From Rahnella sp. AA (lineage in GTDB: Bacteria; Pseudomonadota; Gammaproteobacteria; Enterobacterales; Enterobacteriaceae), in NCBI RefSeq assembly GCF_002834385.1, contig NZ_PITQ01000004.1, positions 429,158 to 493,157 on the forward strand: a stretch of DNA of 64,000 nucleotides, given 5' to 3'. The number at the start of each line of letters is the position of its first letter. Within the stretch, counting starts at the first letter, position 1. Below, one piece after another: positions 8,927 through 17,931 of this stretch. The translations under genes and the position numbers were made by a program. The notes beneath the pieces were generated by a model. That model had not been told where the DNA came from and searched no databases. It saw nothing but the letters and a program-made list of their open reading frames with translations.

Positions 8927-9700
8927 TTAACCGCGCGGTGTGAAACCGTATTTCTTGAAGATTTCAGCAGCCGCAGGCGTTTTCAGATAATCATAAAAAC
9001 CACTCACGGTCGCATTTTCATGGCCTTTAACAATCGCCATCGGATACTCAACCGGTTTGTGGCTCGATGCAGGGAAAATACCCACCACTTTCACTTTTTT
9101 GCTGGCAACTGCGTCAGAGCCATAAACGATCCCAATCGGGGATTCTTCACGTTCGACCAGAGCCATCGCCGCGCGAACGTCACTTGCACGCGCCAGTTTA
9201 GGCTCCAGCGTGGTCCAGGCTCCGAGTTTTTGCAGGGCCTCTTTGGCATAAATACCCGCCGGGACATGATCCGGATCGCCCACCGCCAGACGGCTGTCGC
9301 CGATAAGCTGAGTCCACTGCGTTTTTTCAGAGATATCCACTTTGTCGATTTTACTGCTGGTCGCCGCAATCAGTACCAGTTCATTACCCAGCAAAGTGTA
9401 ACGCGTATTATCTACCATCTGCTGTTTGCTGATGGCGTAATCCATCCACTGCTGATCGGCAGAAATGAACATATCGGCAGGCGCGCCCTGCTCAATCTGG
9501 CGAGCCAGCGTGGATGAGGAAGCGAAAGACGAGACAACCTGAACGCCTTTTTCTTTCTGATAGTCAGATGCGATTTCCTGTAATGCGTTAGTGAGTGACG
9601 CCGCGGCAAAAACCGTGATTTTTTCTGCTGCCTGCGCCTGAGTACCCACACCTGCAATCAAAACAGTTGCTGTCAGTACTTTGCCCCATGAGTAATTCAT
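8927..9700 (-). CDS. modA: Periplasmic molybdate-binding protein ModA
   Basis: This 257-residue solute-binding protein captures molybdate or tungstate in the periplasm and delivers it to ModBC. A Sec signal peptide ends about AQA at residue 24, and the mature protein starts AEKITVFAAASLTNAL with the oxyanion-ligating Ser of AASLT. A second ligand Ser lies in SSSTLARQIEQGAPAD. E. coli ModA has the same length (257 aa). It is the first gene of modABC; a ModE box lies just upstream, so expression should fall when molybdate is plentiful. Confidence 0.97.
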   Translation of the reverse strand: MNYSWGKVLTATVLIAGVGTQAQAAEKITVFAAASLTNALQEIASDYQKEKGVQVVSSFASSSTLARQIEQGAPADMFISADQQWMDYAISKQQMVDNTRYTLLGNELVLIAATSSKIDKVDISEKTQWTQLIGDSRLAVGDPDHVPAGIYAKEALQKLGAWTTLEPKLARASDVRAAMALVEREESPIGIVYGSDAVASKKVKVVGIFPASSHKPVEYPMAIVKGHENATVSGFYDYLKTPAAAEIFKKYGFTPRG

Positions 9701-9730
9701 TGGTTCTCCTCGCCAGTTAGGTATTGTGTT

Positions 9731-9754
9731 CGTTATGTATAAAACAATACAGCG
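9731..9754. promoter_or_regulatory. ModE operator upstream of modA
   Basis: CGTTATGTA, seven bases, then AATACAGCG resembles the ModE-molybdate recognition palindrome CGNTATATA-N-TAYATARCG known from the E. coli modABC promoter. It lies 31-54 bases before the modA start codon, over the expected promoter. The modE gene itself is 500 bases away on the other strand. Confidence 0.8.
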
Positions 9755-9833
9755 TAAGGAAAAGCCTTGTCACCAGATTTATTTAGCAGGCGTTTGAAGA
9801 ACTTGAGTTTATTGATCTGTCGCCAGAAAATCG

Positions 9834-9867
9834 GCTGAAAAAAGAAAACCCGGCACGGGGCCGGGTT
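9834..9867 (-). terminator. Rho-independent terminator of acrZ
   Basis: AACCCGGC (9847-9854) pairs with GCCGGGTT (9860-9867). Read on the minus strand the stem is followed by a T-rich tract, TTTCTTTTTTT, 20 bases after the acrZ stop. Confidence 0.85.
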
Positions 9868-9888
9868 CTGAAAGCAGGCATCTCATTT

Positions 9889-10044
9889 TCAGTAATGAGG
9901 TGTATTACGGGACTCTTTAGAATGACCCACTTTGGAAATAACGTTGAACACTTCGCCCAGCCCCCAGATCAGGCCCAGGATCACAGCGATGAAGATCGGT
10001 ACCATGATGGCAGCGAAAATCAAACTTTCTAATAGCTCTAACAT
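9889..10044 (-). CDS. acrZ: AcrZ, small membrane protein partner of the AcrAB-TolC efflux pump
   Basis: This 51-residue single-span inner-membrane protein begins [20 protein letters not shown] and continues through a hydrophobic helix to GLGEVFN and a short hydrophilic tail. E. coli AcrZ (YbhT, 49 aa) has the same start MLELLKSLVFA and sits at the same place between modE and modA. AcrZ binds AcrB and helps export some drugs such as chloramphenicol. A longer reading from 10107 adds 21 residues unlike the family; the ATG at 10044 has GAGG just before it. It has its own terminator. Confidence 0.92.
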   Translation of the reverse strand: MLELLESLIFAAIMVPIFIAVILGLIWGLGEVFNVISKVGHSKESRNTPHY

Positions 10045-10233
10045 GATAGCCTCACTTGACTGGCTTAACCGCTCTAAAGCGATGTTGGACTTCACACCTG
10101 AAGTCAAAACGTAAAATCAAACTGTTGTGGATAATAACAGCACGGGACTGTAATTACTTTAGCATTTAGCCAACTTGCCTGCCTGCAGGTTTAACGGCGA
10201 CAATGAAGGAATGATTCTAATAAGGAAGCTGCA

Positions 10234-11016
10234 ATGCAAGCCGAAATTCTCTTAACCCTGAAGCTCCAGCAACGTTTGTTCGCCGACCCGCGCCGTATCG
10301 AATTACTGCGACAAGTGCGCCACACCGGCTCCATCAGCCAGGGGGCGAAGCTCGCTAATATCAGCTATAAAAGCGCCTGGGATGCGATTAATGAAATGAA
10401 CCAGCTTGCCGACCAGACGCTGGTAGAGCGCAGTACCGGGGGCAAAGGCGGCGGTGGCGCTGTGCTGACGCCGTATGGCGAGCGCCTGATCCAGCTTTAT
10501 GAATTGCTGGCTCAAATTCAGCAAAAAGCCTTTGATGTACTGAAGGAAGACTCCCTGCCACTTGATAGTTTGCTGGCGGCTATTTCACGCTTTTCACTGC
10601 AAACCAGCGCCCGTAATCAGTTTTTTGGAAATGTGGTTGAACGGGGTCAGAGCAGCGTTCAGCAGCATATCGACATCATGCTGGCCGACGGTAAAACGCA
10701 AATCCGTGCCGCGATTACGGAGCAAAGTGCCGATCGTCTGGCACTGGCACCGGGGAAAGAGGTGCTGGTATTGATCAAGGCACCGTGGATAACCCTGGGT
10801 TTCAGCGCCGAAAACACGCACAACGCCCTGCAAGGTGAAGTCACCAGTATCCAGCGTGGTAAAAGTAACAGTGAAGTGCTGATGAGATTGCTGAGCAGCG
10901 AAACGCTGTGCGCGACGGTTCCCAACAGCGACATCGACAACCTGGCGCTGAAAATGGGCCAGATGGTCTTTGCACAGTTTGATGATGACAAAGTCATCAT
11001 CGCCACCTTATGTTAA
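10234..11016 (+). CDS. modE: Molybdate-responsive transcriptional regulator ModE
   Basis: This 260-residue regulator (E. coli 262) binds molybdate and represses modABC while activating molybdoenzyme genes. The N-terminal winged HTH includes HTGSISQGAKLANISYKSAWDA (about 28-49), then the TGGKGGGGAVLT wing; the C-terminal half from about residue 125 holds two tandem Mop domains (SARNQFFGNV and related segments) that bind the oxyanion. AAGGAAG before the ATG at 10234 supports the start. The modE-modF pair is divergent from acrZ-modABC, as in E. coli. Confidence 0.96.
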   Translation: MQAEILLTLKLQQRLFADPRRIELLRQVRHTGSISQGAKLANISYKSAWDAINEMNQLADQTLVERSTGGKGGGGAVLTPYGERLIQLYELLAQIQQKAFDVLKEDSLPLDSLLAAISRFSLQTSARNQFFGNVVERGQSSVQQHIDIMLADGKTQIRAAITEQSADRLALAPGKEVLVLIKAPWITLGFSAENTHNALQGEVTSIQRGKSNSEVLMRLLSSETLCATVPNSDIDNLALKMGQMVFAQFDDDKVIIATLC

Positions 11017-11145
11017 AAAAATATTCTTAATCAATATCTTGCAGAATAAGCGTTTTCATTTTGCAGAATTGTCAATTGACTTGAGAGAGTGCAACGCTTA
11101 TCCCTTAATTTATCAATCAAAAGATAAATTCAAAGGGATAGCAGA

Positions 11146-12612
11146 ATGTCGTTGCATATCTCGCAAGGCGTTTTTCGCCTCAGCGATACCCGAACCCTCG
11201 CACTTTCCGATCTCAGTATTCATCCGTCCGACAGCTGGGCATTCGTCGGTTCGAATGGCAGCGGTAAATCCGCACTGGCACGAGCTCTGGCAGGTGATCT
11301 AACGCTGCTAAAAGGCACGCGCGAAAACAGTTTTCCGCACATCGTTCGCCTTTCATTCGAGCAACTCCAGAAGCTGGTCGCGGATGAATGGCAGCGCAAT
11401 AACACCGATTTACTGAGTGAAGGGGAAGACGATACCGGCCGGACGACGGCAGAAATCATTCAGGATGCAGTACGCGATCCCGCCCGTTGCGCCGCCCTTG
11501 CCGCACAGTTTGGGCTCGAAAAATTACTCGATCGCCGGTTTAAATATTTATCCACCGGCGAAACCCGCAAAACGCTGTTATGTCAGGCGCTGATGCAAAA
11601 ACCTGATTTACTGGTGCTTGACGAACCCTTCGACGGGCTCGACGTCAATGCCCGCGCGCAGCTGGCGCAGTTGCTGGAAAGCCTTTCCGGCGAAGGCCAG
11701 ACGATGGTCCTCGTGCTTAACCGCTTCGATGATATTCCGTCATTTGTGCAAAACGTCGGCGTTCTGGCAGATTGTACGCTGGCCTCCGTTGGCCCGCGTG
11801 AGCAGGTGATGGCCGATGCGCTGGTCGCACAGCTGGCGCACAGCGAAAGCCTGAACGGTATGGCCGTGCCGGAAGCAGAAGATCCAACGATGCGCGTTAC
11901 GCCGCCACAGGATTCCCCGCTGATCGTCCTGCGCGATGGCGTGGTGCAATACAACGATAAACCGATCCTGCACAATTTAAGCTGGCAGGTCGATCACGGT
12001 CAGCACTGGCAGATCACCGGGCAGAATGGCGCGGGGAAATCGACGCTGCTCAGCCTGATCACCGGCGACCACGCGCAGGGCTACAGTAACGATCTGACGC
12101 TGTTTGGCCGCCGGCGCGGCAGCGGCGAAACCATCTGGGACATCAAGCGTCATATCGGTTATGTCAGCAGCAGCCTGCATCTGGATTACCGCGTCAGTAC
12201 CAGCGTCCGCAACGTGATCACCTCCGGATTCTTCGATTCGATTGGCATTTATCAGGCGGTTTCTGACCGTCAGAGATTTCTCACTAACCAGTGGCTGGAA
12301 TTGCTCGGCCTCGGCGGCAATGCCGGTGATACACCGTTCCACAGCCTGTCGTGGGGACAACAGCGTCTGGCACTGATTGCCCGTGCGCTGGTGAAACATC
12401 CGGCGCTGCTGATCCTCGACGAGCCGTTGCAGGGGTTGGATCCGATTAACCGCCAGCTGGTGCGCCGTTTCGTCGATATTCTGATTGGTGAAGGCGACAC
12501 ACAATTGCTGTTTGTTTCGCATCACGCGGAAGATGCGCCGGAGTGCATTACGCACCGTCTGGGTTTTGTCCCTGAAGGCGATATCTACCGTTATCAGATT
12601 GACGCACTCTGA
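11146..12612 (+). CDS. modF: ModF, tandem ABC ATPase of the molybdenum locus
   Basis: This 488-residue cytosolic protein has two fused ABC ATPase domains and no membrane segment. The first Walker A is GSNGSGKS (35-42), with a degenerate signature LSTGETRK, and Walker B LLVLDEP. The second is GQNGAGKS at about 292-299 with LSWGQQR and LLILDEP. E. coli ModF (PhrA, 490 aa) is encoded downstream of modE and its precise role is not settled; suggested roles are in molybdenum homeostasis. The gap to modE is 129 bases, so a separate promoter is possible. Confidence 0.93.
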   Translation: MSLHISQGVFRLSDTRTLALSDLSIHPSDSWAFVGSNGSGKSALARALAGDLTLLKGTRENSFPHIVRLSFEQLQKLVADEWQRNNTDLLSEGEDDTGRTTAEIIQDAVRDPARCAALAAQFGLEKLLDRRFKYLSTGETRKTLLCQALMQKPDLLVLDEPFDGLDVNARAQLAQLLESLSGEGQTMVLVLNRFDDIPSFVQNVGVLADCTLASVGPREQVMADALVAQLAHSESLNGMAVPEAEDPTMRVTPPQDSPLIVLRDGVVQYNDKPILHNLSWQVDHGQHWQITGQNGAGKSTLLSLITGDHAQGYSNDLTLFGRRRGSGETIWDIKRHIGYVSSSLHLDYRVSTSVRNVITSGFFDSIGIYQAVSDRQRFLTNQWLELLGLGGNAGDTPFHSLSWGQQRLALIARALVKHPALLILDEPLQGLDPINRQLVRRFVDILIGEGDTQLLFVSHHAEDAPECITHRLGFVPEGDIYRYQIDAL

Positions 12613-12632
12613 TTCTTGCCCCGCTTCCGGTC

Positions 12633-12664
12633 GGCTGATGGCGGTTTACGCTTCCGCCATCAGC
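12633..12664. terminator. Long inverted repeat between convergent modF and membrane-protein genes
   Basis: GCTGATGGCGG (12633-12643) pairs perfectly with CCGCCATCAGC (12654-12664). The loop spans the stop codon of the minus-strand gene. There is no T run, so it may act as a transcript end stabiliser or a weak bidirectional terminator. Confidence 0.45.
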
Positions 12665-13410
12665 GCCACCACCATGCCTGCCAGGGCAAAAATCCCCAGC
12701 AGCGTGAACCCGTTTTCCAGCCCCAGGTAACCGGAGTAAATCGTCACTATCATTGTCAGCAGCGCCAGTGAAACCACGGTGCTGGCGATGAGCGCCACGC
12801 CGTTGAGCCACCTTCCCTGCGCTGCAATCACCTGTAACCTGACCTTTCTGGCGTGATTCACCATCCCGAGCCCGAGGCCGCTGATGACCATCGCGGGCAC
12901 CGGCGCCAGCCAGAATGCACAGCCTTCCTGCATGGCTGCAATAATACCGGTTCCGGCAGCGGCCAGCGTAAAGCCCAAAAGCAGACGTTTATCATGGGTG
13001 AGTGCAACCTGAAGCTTTTCACCCAGCGCATGGCCCGCCCGGACCATCAGCAAAATCAGGGCAAAGCTCAGGAGGATTTGCAGCAAACCGAACCCGTAAC
13101 TGTTTTTCAGCAGCAACGCCAGCAGGAAGAAAGCCGGTACGCAAAGGGCGGCAAAGAAAACGCTGGTCCAGAGACTGATCTGTAATTCGGTGCAAACCCG
13201 CAGGGGCTGCGGTAAAAGCGGGTGCGGGTTGTAGCGTTCGCTGATCATAAACAACATGAAGAAAATAGCCGCCGCGCCCGCTAAGCCGTGCGTGAGCGGC
13301 GTCTCCAGCCCCTGATGCGCCACCCCCAACAGCGTGAGGCTCAGTGACAGTATAAATAAAACGCCGAGTGAAAATGCCAGCGCAGGCACCCGGAAATTAA
13401 TGGCAGACAT
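12646..13410 (-). CDS. Eight-helix membrane protein resembling the C-terminal half of DHA2 drug:H+ antiporters
   Basis: This is a 254-residue very hydrophobic protein with about eight predicted helices (roughly 8-30, 40-58, 78-103, 106-128, 143-165, 166-186, 200-228, 232-253). The segment ISERYNPHPLLPQPLRV after helix 2 matches the W-E-R-HP-LPL-LF boundary before the second half of 14-helix DHA2 major facilitator transporters, and GLGLGMVNHARK matches a later conserved loop. The N-terminal six helices are absent; upstream is a non-coding divergent promoter region. AAGGAG before the ATG at 13410 argues that this short form is the real translated unit. It is divergent from a LysR regulator that probably controls it. 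Function not known. Confidence 0.6.
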   Translation of the reverse strand: MSAINFRVPALAFSLGVLFILSLSLTLLGVAHQGLETPLTHGLAGAAAIFFMLFMISERYNPHPLLPQPLRVCTELQISLWTSVFFAALCVPAFFLLALLLKNSYGFGLLQILLSFALILLMVRAGHALGEKLQVALTHDKRLLLGFTLAAAGTGIIAAMQEGCAFWLAPVPAMVISGLGLGMVNHARKVRLQVIAAQGRWLNGVALIASTVVSLALLTMIVTIYSGYLGLENGFTLLGIFALAGMVVALMAEA

Positions 13411-13547
13411 ACAGAACTCCTTGATCGAAACCTTGTGATATCAGGATGAACATTATTCATCCTTATCATGTTGATAAAGGAGCTTACACCGCTTATTTTA
13501 GGAGACTCAAAGTCATAGATTTCAGCCACGAATGAAAATAACTCATC

Positions 13548-14453
13548 ATGAAAAAAATCCGCTTGCCACCTCTGGGTTCACTGAGAGCGTTCGACGCGGT
13601 GGCGCAACAGGCCAGCTTTAAACGCGCTGCCGAAGAAATCGGCGTGACGGCCACGGCCATCAGCCACCAGATCCGTGTTCTGGAAGAGGCGCTGGGCACC
13701 GCCGTTTTTGAACGCAACGCCCGTGAGGTAAAACTGACCGCCGCCGGGCATATTTTGCAGCAGGCGACGCGTCAGGCTTTTGCCGGTTTGCAGGCTGCCG
13801 TGGAGGAAATTCATCACGCCGGATTACCGCCTGCGCTGACGCTGACCACCACCTCGAATTTTCTGACGCACTGGCTGGTTCCGCGTCTGGCGGATTTAAA
13901 GCAGGCGGCACCATCGATGGATTTACGGCTGCACACCGGCATTGAGCTGGTGGATTTAACGCGTAATACCGTGGATGTGGCGATCCGTTACAGCGAGGCC
14001 GCCGATGAATCGCTGGATCCCACATTGCTGTATCGCGACACGTTTATCCTGGTCGCCAGCCCGGCGCTGGCGTTGAAAACTCTGGCAGACCTGACGGGCG
14101 TGACGCTGTTTCATGTTGAAAATCGTCACATCCCCCTCCCTTCGCCGGACTGGGAAAACTGGCGGGCGCACTTCGGCCCGAGTGACCTCAACACCGACAA
14201 CGGGTTGCGTTTTACCGACGAAACTCACGCAATTCAGGCTGCCATTGCCGGGCAAGGCGTGGCGATTGTCAGCAGTTTGCTGGCCCGGGATTTCATTGAA
14301 AAAGGCATCCTCACCGTTCCTTTCCCGCATCATCTTCCCGGTGCAAATTATTATCTGGTGACCACCAAAGAGAAAAGCGGGCGTGACGATATTGTGATTC
14401 TGCGTCACTGGTTGCTGGATAAAATGTCGGCGTTTCCTTCGGCTGTAGTCTGA
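13548..14453 (+). CDS. LysR-family transcriptional regulator (GcvA-like)
   Basis: This is a 301-residue LysR-type regulator. The N-terminal winged HTH, LRAFDAVAQQASFKRAAEEI then VTATAISHQIRVLEEALGTAVFER (about 10-55), has the GcvA/AmpR-type sequence, and the C-terminal effector-binding domain follows from about residue 90. It is transcribed divergently from the eight-helix membrane protein across a 137-base region, the usual arrangement for LysR control of the neighbour. The effector is not predictable. No terminator is seen before gal. Confidence 0.9.
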   Translation: MKKIRLPPLGSLRAFDAVAQQASFKRAAEEIGVTATAISHQIRVLEEALGTAVFERNAREVKLTAAGHILQQATRQAFAGLQAAVEEIHHAGLPPALTLTTTSNFLTHWLVPRLADLKQAAPSMDLRLHTGIELVDLTRNTVDVAIRYSEAADESLDPTLLYRDTFILVASPALALKTLADLTGVTLFHVENRHIPLPSPDWENWRAHFGPSDLNTDNGLRFTDETHAIQAAIAGQGVAIVSSLLARDFIEKGILTVPFPHHLPGANYYLVTTKEKSGRDDIVILRHWLLDKMSAFPSAVV

Positions 14454-14495
14454 AAAATACGGCGAAAACCTGCTGCGGATAAATCACACCATAAA

Positions 14496-14511
14496 ATGTA
14501 AGCGATTACAC
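14496..14511. promoter_or_regulatory. Upstream GalR/GalS operator of galETKM
   Basis: ATGTAAGCGATTACAC is nearly a perfect match to the GalR/GalS consensus GTGKAANCGNTTNCAC. It corresponds to the external operator OE of E. coli gal. A second site lies 109 bases downstream, centre to centre. Confidence 0.85.
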
Positions 14512-14604
14512 TAAGCGATATTTCTGGGTTCCGGCGGACTGAAGCAGATTTTCCGCACCGCCTGGGGCACCTGTCTGGCCGTATTAAAAGGTGATAAACT
14601 GTTT

Positions 14605-14620
14605 GTGTAAGCGATTCCAT
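14605..14620. promoter_or_regulatory. Downstream GalR/GalS operator of galETKM
   Basis: GTGTAAGCGATTCCAT matches the GalR/GalS consensus at most positions. It starts 92 bases before the galE ATG, whereas the E. coli internal operator lies inside galE. A possible -10, TGATAAACT, sits at 14591-14599 immediately before it, so this site may overlap the transcription start. Confidence 0.8.
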
Positions 14621-14696
14621 TTTATTGGGGATGGATCACCTTTTTCAGCCTTGCAGCGTGTTATCGTTGCATCATGATAATCATCGAGGAGCGATT

Positions 14697-15713
14697 ATGT
14701 ACGTCTTAGTCACAGGTGGTAGCGGTTACATTGGTAGCCATACATGCGTGCAACTGATTGATGCGGGCTATACGCCAATCATTCTGGATAACCTTCACAA
14801 TAGTAAAGTCAGCGTTCTGGAGCGTATCAATACGCTGACCGGCAAAACACCGCTGTTCTATGAAGGTGATATCCGCGACCGCGCACTCCTCGATAAGATC
14901 TTCAGCGAACACCCCATTCACTCCGTCATTCATTTCGCGGGCTGGAAAGCCGTTGGGGAATCTGTCGCCAAACCGCTGGCGTATTACGACAACAATGTCT
15001 CCGGCACGCTGGTGCTGATTGAAGCAATGCGCGCCGCGGGCGTTAAAGACCTGATTTTCAGTTCGTCTGCCACGGTGTATGGCGATCAGCCAAAAACGCC
15101 GTATGTCGAAGATTTCCCGACCGGTAACCCTTCCAGCCCTTATGGCCGCAGCAAACTGATGGTCGAGCAAATTCTCGAAGACGTGCAACGTGCAGAACCG
15201 GAGTGGAGCATTACCCTGCTGCGCTATTTCAACCCGGTTGGTGCGCATCCGTCGGGTCTGATGGGTGAGGATCCGCAGGGCGTGCCCAATAACCTGATGC
15301 CGTTTATTGCTCAGGTGGCCGTGGGTCGCCGCGAATCTGTGGCGGTATTCGGTAACGATTATCCGACGCCTGACGGCACCGGCGTTCGCGATTACATCCA
15401 CGTAGTCGATCTGGCCGACGGCCATATCGCCGCAATGAAAACCCTGCACAACAAAGCGGGCGTACACATTTACAACCTCGGCGCAGGGTTCGGCCAGAGC
15501 GTTCTGGAAGTGATTGAAGCCTTCAGCAAAGCCTGTGGCAAACCGGTGAACTATAAGTTTGCCCCACGACGTGAAGGCGACCTGCCTGCGTACTGGGCTG
15601 ACCCGTCAAAAGCGGCCAAAGAGCTCAACTGGAAAGTGACACGCACGCTGGAAGACATGGCTAATGACACCTGGCTGTGGCAATCGAAAAACCCGCAAGG
15701 CTACCCGGATTAA
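14697..15713 (+). CDS. galE: UDP-glucose 4-epimerase GalE
   Basis: This 338-residue NAD-dependent epimerase interconverts UDP-galactose and UDP-glucose in the Leloir pathway and supplies UDP-galactose for surface polysaccharide. The Rossmann motif TGGSGYIGS begins at residue 6, and the catalytic SSSATVYG and YGRSKLMVE (Tyr-x-x-x-Lys) follow. Length equals E. coli GalE (338). The ATG at 14697 has GAGGAG at 14686-14691; an in-frame ATG 72 bases upstream would add a non-conserved leader. It is the first gene of galETKM, under the two GalR-type operators. Confidence 0.97.
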   Translation: MYVLVTGGSGYIGSHTCVQLIDAGYTPIILDNLHNSKVSVLERINTLTGKTPLFYEGDIRDRALLDKIFSEHPIHSVIHFAGWKAVGESVAKPLAYYDNNVSGTLVLIEAMRAAGVKDLIFSSSATVYGDQPKTPYVEDFPTGNPSSPYGRSKLMVEQILEDVQRAEPEWSITLLRYFNPVGAHPSGLMGEDPQGVPNNLMPFIAQVAVGRRESVAVFGNDYPTPDGTGVRDYIHVVDLADGHIAAMKTLHNKAGVHIYNLGAGFGQSVLEVIEAFSKACGKPVNYKFAPRREGDLPAYWADPSKAAKELNWKVTRTLEDMANDTWLWQSKNPQGYPD

Positions 15714-15733
15714 GGGAGGATTAAGGAAAGTTT

Positions 15734-16783
15734 ATGACGACGTTTAACCCGATTGATCACCCACATCGCCGCTACAATCCGCTGACCGATCAGTGGATTT
15801 TAGTGAGCCCGCACCGGGCCAAGCGGCCGTGGCAGGGCCAGCAGGAAGCCGTTTCGCAGGAGGTTTTGCCTTCGCACGATCCGGATTGTTTCCTCTGCCC
15901 GGGCAATACCCGCGTAACCGGCGATGTGAACCCGAAATACACCGGCACTTTCGTGTTCACCAACGATTACGCGGCGCTGATGCCGGACACGCCGTTTGCG
16001 CCGGAAAACGATGACCCGCTGATGCGGGTTCAGAGCGCACGCGGCACCAGCCGGGTTATCTGTTTCTCGCCGGATCACAGCAAAACGCTGCCGCAGCTTT
16101 CCGTAGAAGCCCTGACGGAAATCGTCAAAACCTGGCAGGAGCAAAGCGCGGATTTAGGGAAAACCTATCCGTGGGTGCAGGTTTTTGAGAATAAAGGCGC
16201 GGCAATGGGATGCTCTAACCCGCATCCGCATGGCCAGATTTGGGCGAACAGTTTCCTGCCTAATGAAGCCGAGCGCGAAGACCGTCTGCAACGCACTTAT
16301 CTCGACGAGCAGGGTTCGCCAATGCTGGTGGATTACGTGCAGCGCGAGCTGGCCGACGGCAGCCGAACGGTGGTTGAAACTGAACACTGGCTGGCGGTAG
16401 TGCCTTACTGGGCGGCGTGGCCGTTCGAAACGCTGCTGCTGCCAAAAGTTCACGTTAAGCGCATTACCGGGCTGACCGATGCTCAGCGCAGTGATTTAGC
16501 GCTGGCGCTGAAAAAGCTGACCAGCCGCTATGACAATCTGTTCCAGTGCTCTTTCCCGTATTCCATGGGCTGGCACGGCGCGCCGTTTACCGAAGGCGAC
16601 CACGAGCACTGGCAGTTGCATGCGCATTTCTACCCGCCGTTGCTGCGTTCGGCCACGGTTCGCAAATTTATGGTCGGCTACGAAATGCTGGCTGAGACCC
16701 AACGCGACCTGACGGCGGAACAAGCTGCCGAGCGGCTGCGGGCGGTGAGTGATATCCACTATCGTGAAGCCGGAGAACAATAA
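15734..16783 (+). CDS. galT: Galactose-1-phosphate uridylyltransferase GalT
   Basis: This 349-residue enzyme transfers UMP from UDP-glucose to galactose-1-phosphate. The active-site HPHPHG motif lies at about residues 162-167, with the His nucleophile forming a uridylyl intermediate. CPGN near residue 55 is the zinc-binding region. E. coli GalT is 348 aa. It follows galE by 20 bases, and its stop overlaps the galK start (TAATG), so translation is coupled. Confidence 0.97.
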   Translation: MTTFNPIDHPHRRYNPLTDQWILVSPHRAKRPWQGQQEAVSQEVLPSHDPDCFLCPGNTRVTGDVNPKYTGTFVFTNDYAALMPDTPFAPENDDPLMRVQSARGTSRVICFSPDHSKTLPQLSVEALTEIVKTWQEQSADLGKTYPWVQVFENKGAAMGCSNPHPHGQIWANSFLPNEAEREDRLQRTYLDEQGSPMLVDYVQRELADGSRTVVETEHWLAVVPYWAAWPFETLLLPKVHVKRITGLTDAQRSDLALALKKLTSRYDNLFQCSFPYSMGWHGAPFTEGDHEHWQLHAHFYPPLLRSATVRKFMVGYEMLAETQRDLTAEQAAERLRAVSDIHYREAGEQ

Positions 16784-17931
16784 TGAAATTGAAAACCAAA
16801 ACCCTGGAAATCTTTGCCGATAAATTCGGCTACCCAGCCACGATCACCATCAAAGCGCCGGGTCGCGTTAACCTGATTGGTGAACATACTGATTACAACG
16901 ACGGTTTCGTATTGCCCTGCGCCATCGATTATGAAACGGTGATCGCCTGCGCACAGCGCAATGACCGTGTGATCCGCGTGATCGCCGCCGATTACGATAA
17001 TGACGAAGATACCTTCTCTCTCGACGAGCCGATTCTGCACAGCGATGCGCATCCGTGGGCTAACTACGTGCGTGGCGTGGTGAAACATCTGATGCTGCGT
17101 AACAAAGATTTCTCCGGCGCAGATATGGTCATCAGCGGCAATGTGCCTCAGGGCGCAGGGCTGAGCTCCTCTGCATCTCTGGAAGTGGCCGTCGGTCAGG
17201 CGCTGAAATCTCTTTATGATTTACCGCTGGACGGCGTAGCGCTGGCGCTGAACGGCCAGGAAGCAGAAAACCAGTTCGTCGGTTGTAACTGCGGGATTAT
17301 GGATCAGCTGATTTCTGCCCTCGGTAAAGAAAACCACTCACTTTTGATCGACTGCCGTTCGCTGGAAACCCGCGCGGTGTCGATGCCGGAAAACGCGGCG
17401 GTGGTCATCATCAATTCCAACGTGAAACGCGGTCTGGTTGACAGTGAATACAACGCGCGTCGCGAACAGTGTGAAGTAGCCGCGCGCTTCTTCGGCGTGA
17501 AAGCGTTGCGCGACGTAGACCCTGCCCTGTTCTTCTCCATTCAGGACGAGCTGGACCCGGTGGTTGCACGCCGTGCGCGTCACGTAATCACTGAAAACGA
17601 TCGTACTCTGGCAGCGGCTGACGCTCTGGCCAGTGGCGACCTGAAACGCATGGGCGAACTGATGGCGGAATCTCACGCTTCCATGCGCGATGATTTTGAA
17701 ATCACCGTTCCGCAAATCGACAAACTGGTCGAAATCGTCAAAGAAGTGATTGGCGATAAAGGTGGCGTGCGCATGACCGGCGGCGGCTTCGGCGGCTGTA
17801 TCGTGGCACTCGTACCAACAGAAATAGTGGAAAAAGTCCGTCACGCCGTTGAGCAGCAATACCACGCCTACAGCGGCCTGAAAGAAACCTTCTACGTTTG
17901 CACCGCTTCTCAGGGGGCTGGCATATGTTAA
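16783..17931 (+). CDS. galK: Galactokinase GalK
   Basis: This 382-residue enzyme (E. coli 382) phosphorylates alpha-D-galactose with [22 protein letters not shown] (about 28-46) is the galactokinase signature and [11 protein letters not shown] (about 127-137) the GHMP kinase ATP-binding motif; the third GHMP motif GGGFGGC lies near residue 337. The ATG overlaps the galT stop by one base, and the last seven bases overlap galM. Confidence 0.97.
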   Translation: MKLKTKTLEIFADKFGYPATITIKAPGRVNLIGEHTDYNDGFVLPCAIDYETVIACAQRNDRVIRVIAADYDNDEDTFSLDEPILHSDAHPWANYVRGVVKHLMLRNKDFSGADMVISGNVPQGAGLSSSASLEVAVGQALKSLYDLPLDGVALALNGQEAENQFVGCNCGIMDQLISALGKENHSLLIDCRSLETRAVSMPENAAVVIINSNVKRGLVDSEYNARREQCEVAARFFGVKALRDVDPALFFSIQDELDPVVARRARHVITENDRTLAAADALASGDLKRMGELMAESHASMRDDFEITVPQIDKLVEIVKEVIGDKGGVRMTGGGFGGCIVALVPTEIVEKVRHAVEQQYHAYSGLKETFYVCTASQGAGIC

